A stretch of DNA of 64,000 nt from UBA6168 sp041752395 (GCA_041752395.1 JBGSWN010000073.1:1-64000), one strand, 5' to 3'. Counted from the first letter of the stretch, positions 15,599 to 25,441 are shown. Notes: generated by a model not told the origin, from the letters alone. Numbers and translations are program-made.

Positions 15599-17092
15599 AT
15601 GAGACTGTTTTTACTTTTTGCCATTGCACTATTTTTTGCTGCTTGCGGCAGCAACGAGACAAATCCGCAGCCGGAACAAGCTGTTGCGACGGGACAGCCA
15701 CAGTACAGCACCACCTATTTGGACAATAAAAAAAGGAAGGAGCAGGCGGAATCACCAAACATCACCATTCAAATTCAAGGATTGACGGGAGGAGGAATGG
15801 CTAGCTTAATCGGTAGTTTTGAAGACAACAATTACCGAGCGGATTCTGCCCAAATCAGCCCAACTGGGCAGATCGTCTTCAAGCGGCAGGAAGCATATAT
15901 TCCAGGCCTATTTTACTTGGTACTGCCAAATAACGTCAATCTTCAAATGCTGATAGACCTCGACCAGACCTTTAATATGACCACTACCATGGCGAACCTT
16001 CTGGGAGATATGAAAGTGGAAGGCAGCGTGGACAACCAACTGCTGTACGATGCCATAAAGTTTGAGGATGGACAACGGCCACTTTTTCAAGCCAATGCAC
16101 AGAAAATGGCAGGCCTCAAACCCGGCGACGCTAATTATTTGGCCATAAAAGCAGAACAAGATGGCTTGATTGACGACCGGAAGGCATTTTTGGATAAAAT
16201 TTTCAAAGAAAACCCCACCTCGCTGTTCACTGCCTTCAAACGGGCTGGCCAAAACCCAGACCTGCGGGATTGCTACAAACCAGACGGCACGATGGACACT
16301 GCCAGGTACACCTACAATTACCGGGTACGCTTCTGGAATGGCACTGACTTTAACGATGAGCGCCTGCTTTACACCCCAGTCATGTCTAAAATGCTCAACC
16401 GTTACATCACGGAACTCACGCCACAGAATCAGGATTCCATCGTGAAATACTCGATTGCATTGGTTGACAAGGTGACCGACAAGCCGGAATTTCTCAAGTA
16501 TTTCGCCAACTGGATTGTGCTGCATTATGACCCAAAGGAATCTACCTTGATGGATCCGCAAGCGGTATTCGTCAACATGATTGAGCGGTATTTCACGTAC
16601 GACAAGGCATTTTGGTCGGACTCCGCAGAGGTTTTTGGCTTGCAGCAACGGGCTTTTGAAATGTCGGCCAGTTTGGTGGGGAAAAAAGCGCCAGACGTGA
16701 ACGTACCTGGACTCGATGGAAAACCCATCTCGCTTTATTCTAAAAAAGCGCCCTATGTCGTGGTCTATATGTGGAACCCTGAATGCGAGCATTGTGCCGT
16801 GCAGACGCCTCAGCTTGTCACACTTTACAACCAAATGAAAGACAAGGGGCTTGATGTGTATGGCATCGCCGTGAATACGGAAGACGATAGGTGGCGGGCA
16901 GCCATCAAAAAATATGGTATGCCGTGGACCAATGTTTTTGACCCAACCAACAAGTCCATTTATGGCAAATACTACGTGGACAATACTCCTGAGGTTTACT
17001 TGCTGAACCCTGAGCGCACCATCATTGCGAAGAACTTGAATGTGGACCAAATCATGACGATGGTTGACCGGGACAAAGCAAAGCGTAAGTAA
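15599..17092 (+). CDS. Lipoprotein with DUF5106-like and TlpA/AhpC-type thioredoxin domains
   Basis: An exported thiol-disulfide oxidoreductase-like protein of 497 residues. The signal MRLFLLFAIALFFAACGSNE ends in a lipobox with Cys at 17. A DUF4369/DUF5106-type region follows (ITIQIQGLTGGGMASLIGSF). The C-terminal ~140 residues are a thioredoxin fold beginning SLVGKKAPDVNVPGLDGKPI. The active site is CEHC in WNPECEHCAVQTPQL, and the cis-Pro region is VDNTPEVYLLNPER. In Bacteroidota such proteins are thought to maintain reduced thiols in the periplasm or support cytochrome or stress pathways; the exact partner is unknown. A promoter sits just upstream and a terminator just downstream, so it is transcribed alone. 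Confidence 0.88.
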   Translation: MRLFLLFAIALFFAACGSNETNPQPEQAVATGQPQYSTTYLDNKKRKEQAESPNITIQIQGLTGGGMASLIGSFEDNNYRADSAQISPTGQIVFKRQEAYIPGLFYLVLPNNVNLQMLIDLDQTFNMTTTMANLLGDMKVEGSVDNQLLYDAIKFEDGQRPLFQANAQKMAGLKPGDANYLAIKAEQDGLIDDRKAFLDKIFKENPTSLFTAFKRAGQNPDLRDCYKPDGTMDTARYTYNYRVRFWNGTDFNDERLLYTPVMSKMLNRYITELTPQNQDSIVKYSIALVDKVTDKPEFLKYFANWIVLHYDPKESTLMDPQAVFVNMIERYFTYDKAFWSDSAEVFGLQQRAFEMSASLVGKKAPDVNVPGLDGKPISLYSKKAPYVVVYMWNPECEHCAVQTPQLVTLYNQMKDKGLDVYGIAVNTEDDRWRAAIKKYGMPWTNVFDPTNKSIYGKYYVDNTPEVYLLNPERTIIAKNLNVDQIMTMVDRDKAKRK

Positions 17093-17112
17093 TTCGCTAT
17101 TTCACAAAATTG

Positions 17113-17148
17113 AAAAAGGGTCTGACCGACATTGGTCAAACCCTTTTT
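17113..17148 (+). terminator. Bidirectional terminator after the thioredoxin-like gene
   Basis: The stem AAAAAGGGTCTGACC pairs with GGTCAAACCCTTTTT (one mismatch) around a short loop, with T and A tracts. It lies between two convergent genes. Confidence 0.8.
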
Positions 17149-17173
17149 TATTTTCAATAAACTAGAAGAAATC

Positions 17174-20100
17174 TTATCTCGCCACCATCAGTTTCTTCGT
17201 AATAGACCGTCTACCTTCCGGCGTCACTTGCACGAAGTACATGCCGTCGTGCCAGTCATTGATGTGGATTTGGTGAAAAGGCTGGTTTACTTCTGCGATG
17301 TCCTCCCGATGTATCAGATGCCCGAAGCGGTCAAACACTTCCACGGTCACTTGCTTACCTTCTAGTTTTTGCATTTCAATGGAAAACTCACTGCTCGCAG
17401 GGTTTGGGAACAAGCCGAACACGGCAACATGTGAAAAGTCCACGGATTTTGGTGCTTGGGAAATGACCTTGCCCTCCCGGTCATAAACCGATAGTCGGTA
17501 ATAATTTACCCCATCAATAGGCTGTTTATCAACCGCTTGCACGAAAACATGGTCTTCGACTTCTGTATCAACATCACCAGATTGAAGCGGCTGGAAGGCT
17601 TGGCCATCCGTTGATTTTTCGAGTATCCAATTTGTCGCTTCAGGAGAAAAATCAAGCACCGCATAAAGATTTATTTCCTCCACTCCCGAAACAGCATCAA
17701 GCTGTGCGGCAGCTTGACGGCCACCAGTCCCGCCCTCTAAGTTTGCACCGATATTTACCGTGTAGTCCTCCACCTCACCATAGTCAAGTGTCATACAAGG
17801 AGTCGAAGCAGTAGTTCCACGTTTCATCGAAACCCTCATGCGGGTAGGGCCAGTCAGCGCCGTTGCCGGAATGGCAATGTTTCCTACAGCATCAAAAGTA
17901 TTGGTGCCATTTGGAGGAGCGCTTACTGCTTGCGCAAATGCTACCTCGCCTGGCTCTTGGAAAGTACCGTCGTGGTTATAGTCAATCCAAACCTTCCAGT
18001 ATTCATCATAAGTGTACCAGCTGAAGCCAGACGTGAGCGTGACTGGGTAGCTCGTGCCCGCATTAGCACTAGTGGAAAGGCTGGTAAAATCACTGTATGC
18101 CGTTTTTGCCGAAGGGTTGTTGATGGTGCCAAACTGCACACCTGCAACCCAGTCGTGCCAAGGCCAGGCACTGGTGCTTGCGCAATAGCTCGCCCCACCT
18201 CCACCCGTGCTGCAAGCCGTTGGTGGTGTGACGGTCATTGCTTTTGTACAGGTAGGGCTGGTGGCATCCTTGATGGTGAAATTAAGCACCCCTCCGCCAA
18301 TTGGGTATGGGCCCATTAAAGTAGCCACATTGTACGAACCACTTTGCGGAGCACCTAGAATGGTGGTCGTCCAACCCGAGCCTGCGTTGGTTCCTGTCAC
18401 GGTCATATTGAACGTGTAGGTGTCATCCGCAGGGTCGTTTGGTGTGCCGTTGTTGTTGCAAATTGGCGTGGTCGTAGTTGCATTGATGGAGCAAGGCGTC
18501 AAGCTGGAACATGGGGCTGGCGGCGTCACGCTGCCGTTCGCTGTGCAAGTATTTGAACCTGAATCAGTTACGGTGTAATTTACTACGCCGCCGCTGATGG
18601 GCAATGGCCCGATGGTCTTTGGCGTGCCGTAGCTGCCCGTGTAGCTCGTGCCGCCAATGGTCGTTGACCACGTAGCCCCAGTGCCATTCCCGTTCACAGT
18701 GAGGCTGAAAGTGAAAGTATCATCGGCTGGGTTGGTGTTCGTGCCATTGTTATTGCAGGTGATGTTGGAAGTGCTGGCCGTGATGCTGCAAGGCACGGGG
18801 CCACCGCTTACTAGGTTGACGACGTAATCTTCTACTTCACCTGCGGGGATGGTTTCGCAAGGCGTTGCGTAAGCGCCCCTTTTCAAAGAAACCCTCATGC
18901 GGGTGATGCCAAGGTCGGCAGTGGCTGGGACAAGTACAGTACCAATCTTTGTGGAACTCGGCGTACCTAAAGCTGGGGCTGTCACAATGCCAGCGTAGGC
19001 CACTTCGGCAGGGTCTTCAAAGGTGCCGTTGCGGTTGTAGTCAATCCACACCTTCCAGTATTCGTCATAAGTCTGCCAGCTGTAGCTGTCTTCAAGGATA
19101 ATAGTGTAGCTGGTGCCGGTGTTCAAATCGGTGCTGACATTATTGTAAAAAGTGTAGAGTGCCTTGCCGGAGGCATTGTTGATGGTGTTCAGTTTTACGT
19201 TTGTAATCCAATCCACCCAAGGCGTTCCGCTGCTTGCGCAATAGTTGGTCGGGTTGGCACCTGAGACGCTGATGACCACGCTGCCTGTCGTAGTGCAAGT
19301 GTGCGAATCGGTCACGGTGACGGTGTATGTTCCACTGTTGAGGTTGTTGATGGTGGCCGTGGTAGCGCCGGTACTCCATAGGTAGGTATAGGGAGCAGTG
19401 CCGCCAGACGGAGCGGAAGTAGCGCTGCCGTTGTTAGCAGGTGCACTGGTTTCATCCACCCCAGTCACATTGGCGCTCAGTGGCCCCGGTTGGCTGATGT
19501 TGACGATAAGTGTGCCTGTATTTCCTGCGGCATCCGTGGCGGTCACGGTGTAGTTGCCTGCGGCAAGGTTGCTGAGGCTGGCGCTAGTTGCTCCATTTGA
19601 CCAAGCATAAGTGTAGGGCGCTGTGCCGTTTAAAACGCTGACTGTCGCACTTCCGTTGGCGCCGCCATTGCAGTTTACGTTGGTTTTTGTGACAAGCTGC
19701 ACGTTGAGCGAACCGCCCTGCCCAGTCGGGATGACGAAGCTAGCCTTGTAGTTTGCGCCGTTATTGTTTGCCTTGATTTGAATGTCGGGCGTTCCGTTCA
19801 TGTCAAAATCCACATCTGATTCCATGTAGATTTCGATGAAATAACTGCCGGGGTTCAAGCCTGCCAGCACGTTCAGTGCTGGGTTGCCGTCCCTGGTTTT
19901 GGTGCGGTATGGGCCATTGGTGTTGGTGCTCAATTGCGGCAGCAAAAAAGGTGTGAACGTTCCCGGGCTACCCGATTGGGGGTAAATACGGTAGAAAAAC
20001 TTGGCGTTCATCACATTGTTGTTGCAGCTTTCCCAAGTGATGGATTTTGCATTGGTGATGCTGAAGCTGGTGGGCGAGCCAAAATTATGGCCCTGAAATA

Positions 20101-20278
20101 CCGTCTGATACGGACAGCTCGAAACTTGGAAAGTGGAAGTGATACCGTTCACTTCGATGTCGATTGTTGTGGCGCAATCCGATACGTAGGCATACCCGCA
20201 GGCCATTGTTTTCTGTTGGATAAACAGGGACAAAATTACTGCAAAGCCAAAGCCGGACAGCAGTCTGGTTGAGTTCAT
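17174..20278 (-). CDS. Large secreted T9SS protein with SprB-type repeat and two GEVED domains
   Basis: A 1034-residue surface or secreted protein. An N-terminal signal region (MNSTRLLSGFGFAVILSLF) is followed by a Cys-rich beta domain. Two SprB-like repeats come next, at about 195-340, recognisable by the LSNLAAGNYTVTATDAAGN and INNLNSGTYTVTVTDSHTC pattern. Two GEVED domains are marked by EVEDYVVNLVSGG and EVEDYTVNIG, each preceded by YDEYWKVWIDYN. Between them are Ig-like segments with CNNNGT repeats. The last ~80 residues (AVFGLFPNPASSEFSIEMQK to SITKKLMVAR) form a type A T9SS sorting domain. GEVED and SprB modules are associated with adhesion and gliding in Bacteroidota; the ligand is unknown. 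Confidence 0.9.
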   Translation of the reverse strand: MNSTRLLSGFGFAVILSLFIQQKTMACGYAYVSDCATTIDIEVNGITSTFQVSSCPYQTVFQGHNFGSPTSFSITNAKSITWESCNNNVMNAKFFYRIYPQSGSPGTFTPFLLPQLSTNTNGPYRTKTRDGNPALNVLAGLNPGSYFIEIYMESDVDFDMNGTPDIQIKANNNGANYKASFVIPTGQGGSLNVQLVTKTNVNCNGGANGSATVSVLNGTAPYTYAWSNGATSASLSNLAAGNYTVTATDAAGNTGTLIVNISQPGPLSANVTGVDETSAPANNGSATSAPSGGTAPYTYLWSTGATTATINNLNSGTYTVTVTDSHTCTTTGSVVISVSGANPTNYCASSGTPWVDWITNVKLNTINNASGKALYTFYNNVSTDLNTGTSYTIILEDSYSWQTYDEYWKVWIDYNRNGTFEDPAEVAYAGIVTAPALGTPSSTKIGTVLVPATADLGITRMRVSLKRGAYATPCETIPAGEVEDYVVNLVSGGPVPCSITASTSNITCNNNGTNTNPADDTFTFSLTVNGNGTGATWSTTIGGTSYTGSYGTPKTIGPLPISGGVVNYTVTDSGSNTCTANGSVTPPAPCSSLTPCSINATTTTPICNNNGTPNDPADDTYTFNMTVTGTNAGSGWTTTILGAPQSGSYNVATLMGPYPIGGGVLNFTIKDATSPTCTKAMTVTPPTACSTGGGGASYCASTSAWPWHDWVAGVQFGTINNPSAKTAYSDFTSLSTSANAGTSYPVTLTSGFSWYTYDEYWKVWIDYNHDGTFQEPGEVAFAQAVSAPPNGTNTFDAVGNIAIPATALTGPTRMRVSMKRGTTASTPCMTLDYGEVEDYTVNIGANLEGGTGGRQAAAQLDAVSGVEEINLYAVLDFSPEATNWILEKSTDGQAFQPLQSGDVDTEVEDHVFVQAVDKQPIDGVNYYRLSVYDREGKVISQAPKSVDFSHVAVFGLFPNPASSEFSIEMQKLEGKQVTVEVFDRFGHLIHREDIAEVNQPFHQIHINDWHDGMYFVQVTPEGRRSITKKLMVAR

Positions 20279-20613
20279 AATGTTGAAAGTTTTGGTAAAT
20301 AATTGCTTCGCCCCTTGCTCCTGCTGCTTAAATCAGGGCAAAAGACCTTTTATGTAAAAAATTGTCAAATACAGTTGAAACTATCGGCTGAGGGAATTGC
20401 CTGAATGGAGTGAGATGGCCCGAATGGGCTTGCAAAGAAAATCAAAATGAAAACGTGAAACTGAGAAGGAGGAGAAAATAATGCTCTTAAAGGCTTGCAA
20501 AAGTAAAATCATTTTTTGGGAAATACAAGCTTTATGTCAGATTTGGCAAAATGACAGCTTAAATTCCTTGGAGCAGCAGGCTAATAGTTTAATGGTTTTC
20601 GTGCTTTTTGAGG
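20279..20613. other. Intergenic region upstream of the GEVED protein gene
   Basis: No gene is visible. One exact minus-strand -7 box (TACTTTTG, 20498-20505) could start a transcript of about 210 bases of leader for the GEVED gene. No terminator hairpin was recognised after metF. Confidence 0.35.
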
Positions 20614-21570
20614 TTAAAATACCGCCTCTGCCACCTGCCGAATCGTATCTGCATCGCCCATGGTGTAATAATGCAGGCAGGGCACACCAGCGGCTTTCAG
20701 CTCTTTGGACTGTGCGATTAGCCATTCTACCCCTATTTCCTGGCGGGCCTTGGCACTGCTGGCTTTTTGCAGTTCGTTCACGAGGTCGTCTGGCAGGTCA
20801 ATATAAAAATGGCGGGGGATGGAACTGAGTTGGTGGATTTTCGTGAGCGGCTTCAAGCCCGGCACGATTGGCACGTTGATGCCCGCCTTGCGGCACTCGT
20901 CCACAAAATTGAAATAGTGCTGGTTGTCAAAAAACATCTGTGTAACGATATAATTTGCGCCAGCATCCACCTTTGCCTTCGTAAAAGCGAGGTCGGCAGC
21001 GAGGTTCGGTGCTTCGAAATGCTTCTCTGGGTAGCCCGCCACGCCGATGCAAAACTCCGTCTTGAGGCCATCCTTGATATTGTCGTCAAGGTATTGGCCT
21101 TTGTTCATGCCGTCAATCTGGGTCACGAGGTCGAGAGCATACTCGTGGCCGTTGGGGTCGGGTATAAAGCGCCCGTCGAAACTGGCCGCATCGCCCCGCA
21201 GCGCCAACACGTTGTTGATGTTGAGGAAATTGAGGTCAATCAGGGCGTTTTCCGTTTCTTCCTTCGTGAAGCCGCCACAGATAAGGTGCGGCACGGCATC
21301 CACCCCGTAGCGGTGCATGATGGCAGCACAAATCCCGACCGTGCCGGGCCGTTTGCGGATGGCTATTTTTTCATAATAACCGCTCGGCATTTTTTTATAG
21401 ACAAAATCCTCCCGGTGGTAAGTCACATCAATGAACGGCGGCTTGAACTCCATCAATGGGTCCAGTGTGTCAAAAATGGCCTTCATGCTGCCCCCTTTCA
21501 ACGGAGGCAACACTTCAAACGAGATGAGCGTCTGGCCTTTGGCGTTCGCAAAATATTCGGTTACTTTCAT
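20614..21570 (-). CDS. metF: 5,10-Methylenetetrahydrofolate reductase
   Basis: Cytosolic flavoenzyme that reduces methylene-THF to methyl-THF for methionine synthesis. The 318-residue chain begins MKVTEYFANAKGQTLISFEVLPPLKG, the family N-terminus with the catalytic Glu in FEVLPP. The conserved blocks PFIDVTYHREDF, LNINNVLALRGDAA and AGANYIVTQMFFDNQHYFNFVDEC follow, all lining the FAD-binding TIM barrel. The C-terminus (GVPCLHYYTMGD) matches bacterial MetF. No other methionine gene adjoins it. A promoter candidate lies about 150 bases upstream, and a heptamer array occupies the bases just before the start codon. Confidence 0.95.
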   Translation of the reverse strand: MKVTEYFANAKGQTLISFEVLPPLKGGSMKAIFDTLDPLMEFKPPFIDVTYHREDFVYKKMPSGYYEKIAIRKRPGTVGICAAIMHRYGVDAVPHLICGGFTKEETENALIDLNFLNINNVLALRGDAASFDGRFIPDPNGHEYALDLVTQIDGMNKGQYLDDNIKDGLKTEFCIGVAGYPEKHFEAPNLAADLAFTKAKVDAGANYIVTQMFFDNQHYFNFVDECRKAGINVPIVPGLKPLTKIHQLSSIPRHFYIDLPDDLVNELQKASSAKARQEIGVEWLIAQSKELKAAGVPCLHYYTMGDADTIRQVAEAVF

Positions 21571-21572
21571 AT

Positions 21573-21600
21573 TTACAATGAACGATGGACGGTGAATGGT
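21573..21600 (-). repeat. Heptamer array immediately upstream of metF
   Basis: Read on the minus strand, four degenerate heptamers (ACCATTC, ACCGTCC, ATCGTTC, ATTGTAA) run up to two bases before the metF ATG, so they occupy the ribosome-binding region. Confidence 0.5.
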
Positions 21601-21718
21601 AAAAGAAGAAAGGCAAATTAGCCTTGACTACCGACAATTTGAAGCAATTTTGGTTCAAACACCGACCGCATTTTGTTAATCGTTATGTTTTATCCGAAGT
21701 TTTAATGGCGAGGGTTTG

Positions 21719-21751
21719 CAAAGCTACATTCATTGTGAGCTTATTTCCAAA
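21719..21751 (-). promoter_or_regulatory. Candidate metF promoter
   Basis: The minus-strand -7 TAGCTTTG at 21719-21726 is an exact consensus match. TTTG as -33 lies at 21748-21751 with a 21-base spacer. It implies a leader of about 140 bases. Confidence 0.5.
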
Positions 21752-21770
21752 CGGCCCTCCGACAACCTCC

Positions 21771-22763
21771 CTAGATTCCCCGCATCTTGTAGCTTTTGTC
21801 ATTGATAATCATGGTACTCACCGTATGATCGCCGTTGAGGTATAAAATGATATTTTCCTTTTTATCATTCACGAACTCCCACTGGAATCGCTCCTCCTGC
21901 GCACCGGCCTGTTTGTCCTCCTTTTCAGAAACACGCTTCACCGGATACTTCCAGGTCTTATCCTCTTTCATGCCATCCTCAAATTGAACGATGGAGCGCT
22001 CCACCACAAAATACTCCTTGATGATTTTTACTTTTTTGTCGGGATTGGCCACTGCTGCTGCACTGTCAACGGGCACTTCCGCCACTTCAACAGCCACCGA
22101 ATCTACCTCCGTTGCAGCCTCAGCTTTGTCCTTTTTCTTCTTCTTCACATCTTTCTCCTCGATGGTGATCACTTCCAAAAAGCTAATACTTGTGCTATCC
22201 TTCACCCGCAGGCGCTCCTGCACCTTGTCGGCTGTGTGAATACGAAAAAATGGGTAAAATTTTTTGCCCCAGATAGAATCAGGGTTCTCGATGGCCAGCT
22301 CTCCACGGTCGGTGAAGTAGGCTTTTTCGTCCTCCTTGAGTTTGCTGGGAATGGCGGGCAGATAAAAAATCGTCTCCTTGTCCGTCGGCGAGCGCTTGAA
22401 AATCAATGCCTCCACCATATTGTACTTGTTCAAAATCACTTTCAAATGCCCCTGCAAACGAGCGTCACGGGCGTTCATCAGCGTCAACTTGAAGCCAAAA
22501 TCCTCTGGCTGCATATTATTGATGTTGTAAACGCCTTCCAGGCCCTCGCCCTTTACGTACAAGTTTGTGTGGGTAATTCCGAAGCTGTATTCACCAGGGT
22601 CGAGCTCTTCCTTCTTCTCGTTCGGCACCTCCTTCATCGAAGGCTTAAAGTCATAGCCAATCAACTCGTCCGGCGTGAAAAACCGGCGGTCGGAAAGGTA
22701 ACTGTGCTGCGCCTGCGCCCAGGTGGCAAGCATCAAAAAAATGAACAAAAGGCTCGTCTTCAT
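21771..22763 (-). CDS. Secreted hypothetical protein
   Basis: A 330-residue protein with a signal peptide (MKTSLLFIFLMLATWAQAQ). The mature part is mixed alpha/beta with a lysine/alanine/valine-rich low-complexity insert at about 205-245 (KKKKKDKAEAATEVDSVAVEV). The insert separates a proximal half (ITHTNLYVKGEGLEGVYNINNM...) from a distal half ending in strands (WEFVNDKKENIILYLNGDHTVSTMIINDKSYKM). I do not recognise the family. A -7-like box TAATTTTA near 22787-22794 with TTTG at 22811-22814 may be its promoter. The Asp-box propeller gene lies upstream on the same strand. Confidence 0.7.
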   Translation of the reverse strand: MKTSLLFIFLMLATWAQAQHSYLSDRRFFTPDELIGYDFKPSMKEVPNEKKEELDPGEYSFGITHTNLYVKGEGLEGVYNINNMQPEDFGFKLTLMNARDARLQGHLKVILNKYNMVEALIFKRSPTDKETIFYLPAIPSKLKEDEKAYFTDRGELAIENPDSIWGKKFYPFFRIHTADKVQERLRVKDSTSISFLEVITIEEKDVKKKKKDKAEAATEVDSVAVEVAEVPVDSAAAVANPDKKVKIIKEYFVVERSIVQFEDGMKEDKTWKYPVKRVSEKEDKQAGAQEERFQWEFVNDKKENIILYLNGDHTVSTMIINDKSYKMRGI

Positions 22764-22824
22764 ATTTTTAAAAATGTTTTTATCGCTAAAATTATCCTTT
22801 TAAACGAAGGCAAACCTGTCCTCA

Positions 22825-22853
22825 GACTGCCAACTGTCGAACTGCCACCTACT
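22825..22853. repeat. Heptamer array overlapping the stop codon of the Asp-box gene
   Basis: Units GACTGCC, AACTGTCG, AACTGCC and ACCTACT. The TAG stop codon of the minus-strand gene (22849-22851) lies inside the last unit. A near-identical array overlies another stop codon at 58602-58637. Confidence 0.6.
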
Positions 22854-25317
22854 CCCCCACCGTCGCCCCATTCAACACCACCACTTTCCCCGCAGCTTTT
22901 CCAAAAAACAAGCCGAGAAAGCCATTTGTACCCTTTTCCATTTCGAGGCCACTCCAAGGCTGCTTGCAAAGGTCGGACAAATGCACTCCATCCAACACCA
23001 ATTTTGCCCCCTTTTCCACCTTTATTTTTTTGCCCGCGGCAATGCGCACCTCGCCCCGCAGCGTCAGCGTCGTTCCGCTTTTCACCAACACATCGTTGCG
23101 GAGCAAACGAAAATCCCAGTCGGTATTCCGCCTGACAACTTCCGTCTCAAACACTGATGGCACAGCAAACTGAGAGGCCCAGATACCCCGCCCGTGCGTC
23201 CCAGCCACCAGTTTTCCTTCGCAATAGTTCACCTCAAAATCACTGACGAGGCATACGGGAAGCCCTGCGTTGAATGGCTGCCACTCAGAATCAGGGTCGC
23301 TCGCATGGAAATTTACCCAAACGCCCACGTCCGTGCCAGCGTACAGCACATCATCGGTGCCAGCCTGTGCCGCCAACGCACCCACATAAAAAGGTGGCAG
23401 GCCCTTGCTCACATTCTGCCACGTCGTTCCGCCATCGGCAGAAAAATAGACCTTGTCCGGTTTGTCGAAATTCCTGAAACTGACCCATACCCGCTGGGCA
23501 TCTTCGGGATCACATTCCACCGCCAACAGAATGCTGCCACCACGCTGAAACACCACCGCATCGCCCATGTTTTTGCCCAAAGGAATCCAAGCCGCAGCTG
23601 AGTCTGGAAAAGGAAAGTCACAGCGATAAAGCTGGTCACCATAAGCATAAATCACATCGCCGCCGCTCGAAACAGCCATCGCCGTCACCCGCCAAGGGTC
23701 TTTGGTGGGCAGGTCAATATCGCCTATTTGGTGCCAGACCTCCTCCCCATACGGCAAGTAATGCACCTTCGTCGTGCCAGCGTAGAGCTTGCCGTTTTCA
23801 TGGAAAATCATCGGGTGGAAGTAGCTATCACCGTTGGCCACCATGCCTTTGTTCCAGCGGGTCCATTTGCCACCGCCGTCTGTGCTTCGGAAGATGACCG
23901 GAGGCCCCAGCGCCCATGAAATGCTGAACAAATTGGCAGGATTGTACGGGTCAACAGCACAGTCGGTGCCGTCGCCGCCAAGGTTGGGCTTGCTGGCCGT
24001 ACCGTCCGTGCGGATGAGCATGGTGCCGAGGTCCTGCGTGCCGCCGGGCATCACGGAGTAGTCCTCGGCCACAGCGATTCCGTAAAACTGCATGTTGTTG
24101 AAACCCGTGCCGGACACATCCCGCCACTGCCATTTTTTACCATCAAAAACGGCCCGGTACAGCCCGCCATCGTTGGCGGAGTAAATGATGTCGCCGCCCT
24201 GCCCATCGCTCACCACGCAGAGTTCCCGGTGGTCGAGGTGGACGTTGCTGTCGGTGATTTGCTTCGCAACGGCCTTGCCTTCGCCATCAATTTTCACCTC
24301 GTAAACATACAGGCCGCCCACGTAAAGCGTGTTGTCGTCATTGGGAGAAATGGCGAAAACGTGCTTTTCGTAGCTGCCGCTGATGTTTTTTTTCAACATG
24401 AGTTGCCAGCTATTACCGCTGTCCATCGAGCGCAAAATGAACTCGTTTTTTTGAGCAGAAACACCGAGGTAAACCAAGGCAGGGTTCCGCTCCGATACGG
24501 CAATCTCAGCTCGCATGACTGGCTCTGTGACACCAACCGAACTGTCAATTCGAGTTTCTTCCCAAGTTTCCCCACTGTCTTTTGACCTAAAAAAATACCC
24601 AGCATCGGCGCTCAAGTATAGCACGTTCGGGCTGCCCGGCTTGAAGGTCAGCGACCTAAAAGCTCCCTCCCAGCCAGCGGGGCATGGGTACGGGTTTGTT
24701 TTCTTTAGGGTAAAATGGGCGCCCGCATCGTCGGAGCGGTAGTAGTCTTTGCCGCAGAGGACATGGAGGGTATCAAGGCTGGTGGGATGTGCAAGAATGT
24801 TGTGCGTCACCTCGGCCATGTTGCCGGGCGGCTCGAACCGAAGCCCCGTTTCCTGCCAGGTGCGCCCGGCATCCGTGGTTTTCAAGATGCCGATGCCGTA
24901 GGTGCGCCGGAAGTCGAGCGGGTAACGAATACCCGTCCCAATGTAAATGGTGTTGGAATCGTTGGAGGCAAATTCAAAATCCCGGACGCCGAGCACGGGC
25001 AGCCGAGTGCTATCGGTGATGTTTTCCCAGATGGGCAGGGAATCCAGCACGTTTCGGGTTCGGAAGAGGCCGCCAGTGGGTGTGGCAGCGTAGAGTTCAC
25101 GAGGGTTGACGGCTTTATTGTCAAAAAACTTGACCCTGATTTGCGCCCCTGTGCCAGTGCTGCCTTTGTTTGCCCCTGTTCCCGGTGTCGGTGGGGTATT
25201 CGGCCCAATGAACTCCCACGCCGAGCCATTGGCCGGGGTGTTGGGAATGGATTGGGTCTGACCATTTGCGAAAAAAACAAAAAACAGGAGTGGTGCGCAG
25301 CAGGAGATTTTGAACAT
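22849..25317 (-). CDS. Secreted Asp-box (BNR/sortilin-like) beta-propeller protein
   Basis: An 822-residue exported protein with signal MFKISCCAPLLFFVFFANGQ. It has at least five Asp-box motifs of the S/T-x-D-x-G-x-T/S-W type: TTDAGRTW, SKDSGETW, SMDSGNSW, STDGGGKW and SADGGTTW. These mark a sortilin/VPS10 or sialidase-like propeller. Blades repeat the pattern of an LYVGG or LYAGT strand following each box. The C-terminal ~90 residues (VLVKSGTTLTLRGEVRIAAGKKIKVEKGAKLVLDGV) look like a right-handed beta-helix type motif. No catalytic sialidase residues are evident, so a structural, binding or adhesion role is likely. No standard T9SS sorting domain was recognised. Confidence 0.85.
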   Translation of the reverse strand: MFKISCCAPLLFFVFFANGQTQSIPNTPANGSAWEFIGPNTPPTPGTGANKGSTGTGAQIRVKFFDNKAVNPRELYAATPTGGLFRTRNVLDSLPIWENITDSTRLPVLGVRDFEFASNDSNTIYIGTGIRYPLDFRRTYGIGILKTTDAGRTWQETGLRFEPPGNMAEVTHNILAHPTSLDTLHVLCGKDYYRSDDAGAHFTLKKTNPYPCPAGWEGAFRSLTFKPGSPNVLYLSADAGYFFRSKDSGETWEETRIDSSVGVTEPVMRAEIAVSERNPALVYLGVSAQKNEFILRSMDSGNSWQLMLKKNISGSYEKHVFAISPNDDNTLYVGGLYVYEVKIDGEGKAVAKQITDSNVHLDHRELCVVSDGQGGDIIYSANDGGLYRAVFDGKKWQWRDVSGTGFNNMQFYGIAVAEDYSVMPGGTQDLGTMLIRTDGTASKPNLGGDGTDCAVDPYNPANLFSISWALGPPVIFRSTDGGGKWTRWNKGMVANGDSYFHPMIFHENGKLYAGTTKVHYLPYGEEVWHQIGDIDLPTKDPWRVTAMAVSSGGDVIYAYGDQLYRCDFPFPDSAAAWIPLGKNMGDAVVFQRGGSILLAVECDPEDAQRVWVSFRNFDKPDKVYFSADGGTTWQNVSKGLPPFYVGALAAQAGTDDVLYAGTDVGVWVNFHASDPDSEWQPFNAGLPVCLVSDFEVNYCEGKLVAGTHGRGIWASQFAVPSVFETEVVRRNTDWDFRLLRNDVLVKSGTTLTLRGEVRIAAGKKIKVEKGAKLVLDGVHLSDLCKQPWSGLEMEKGTNGFLGLFFGKAAGKVVVLNGATVGE

Positions 25318-25441
25318 AATTTGGATTTTGATGGACGTAAAAATAGCGCTTTTGGCTAGCAGCTTCTGCTCGGCGCTGTCACCAATTTTTGATTGGTAAA
25401 TCCAAATTTAGGAAATCGGTGAAACCTGACCGAGAAATGTC

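Noticed and set aside
21984..23135. 383-residue plus-strand ORF across two genes
   Set aside because: It spans two secure minus-strand genes and the heptamer array between them; composition is that of a shadow frame.
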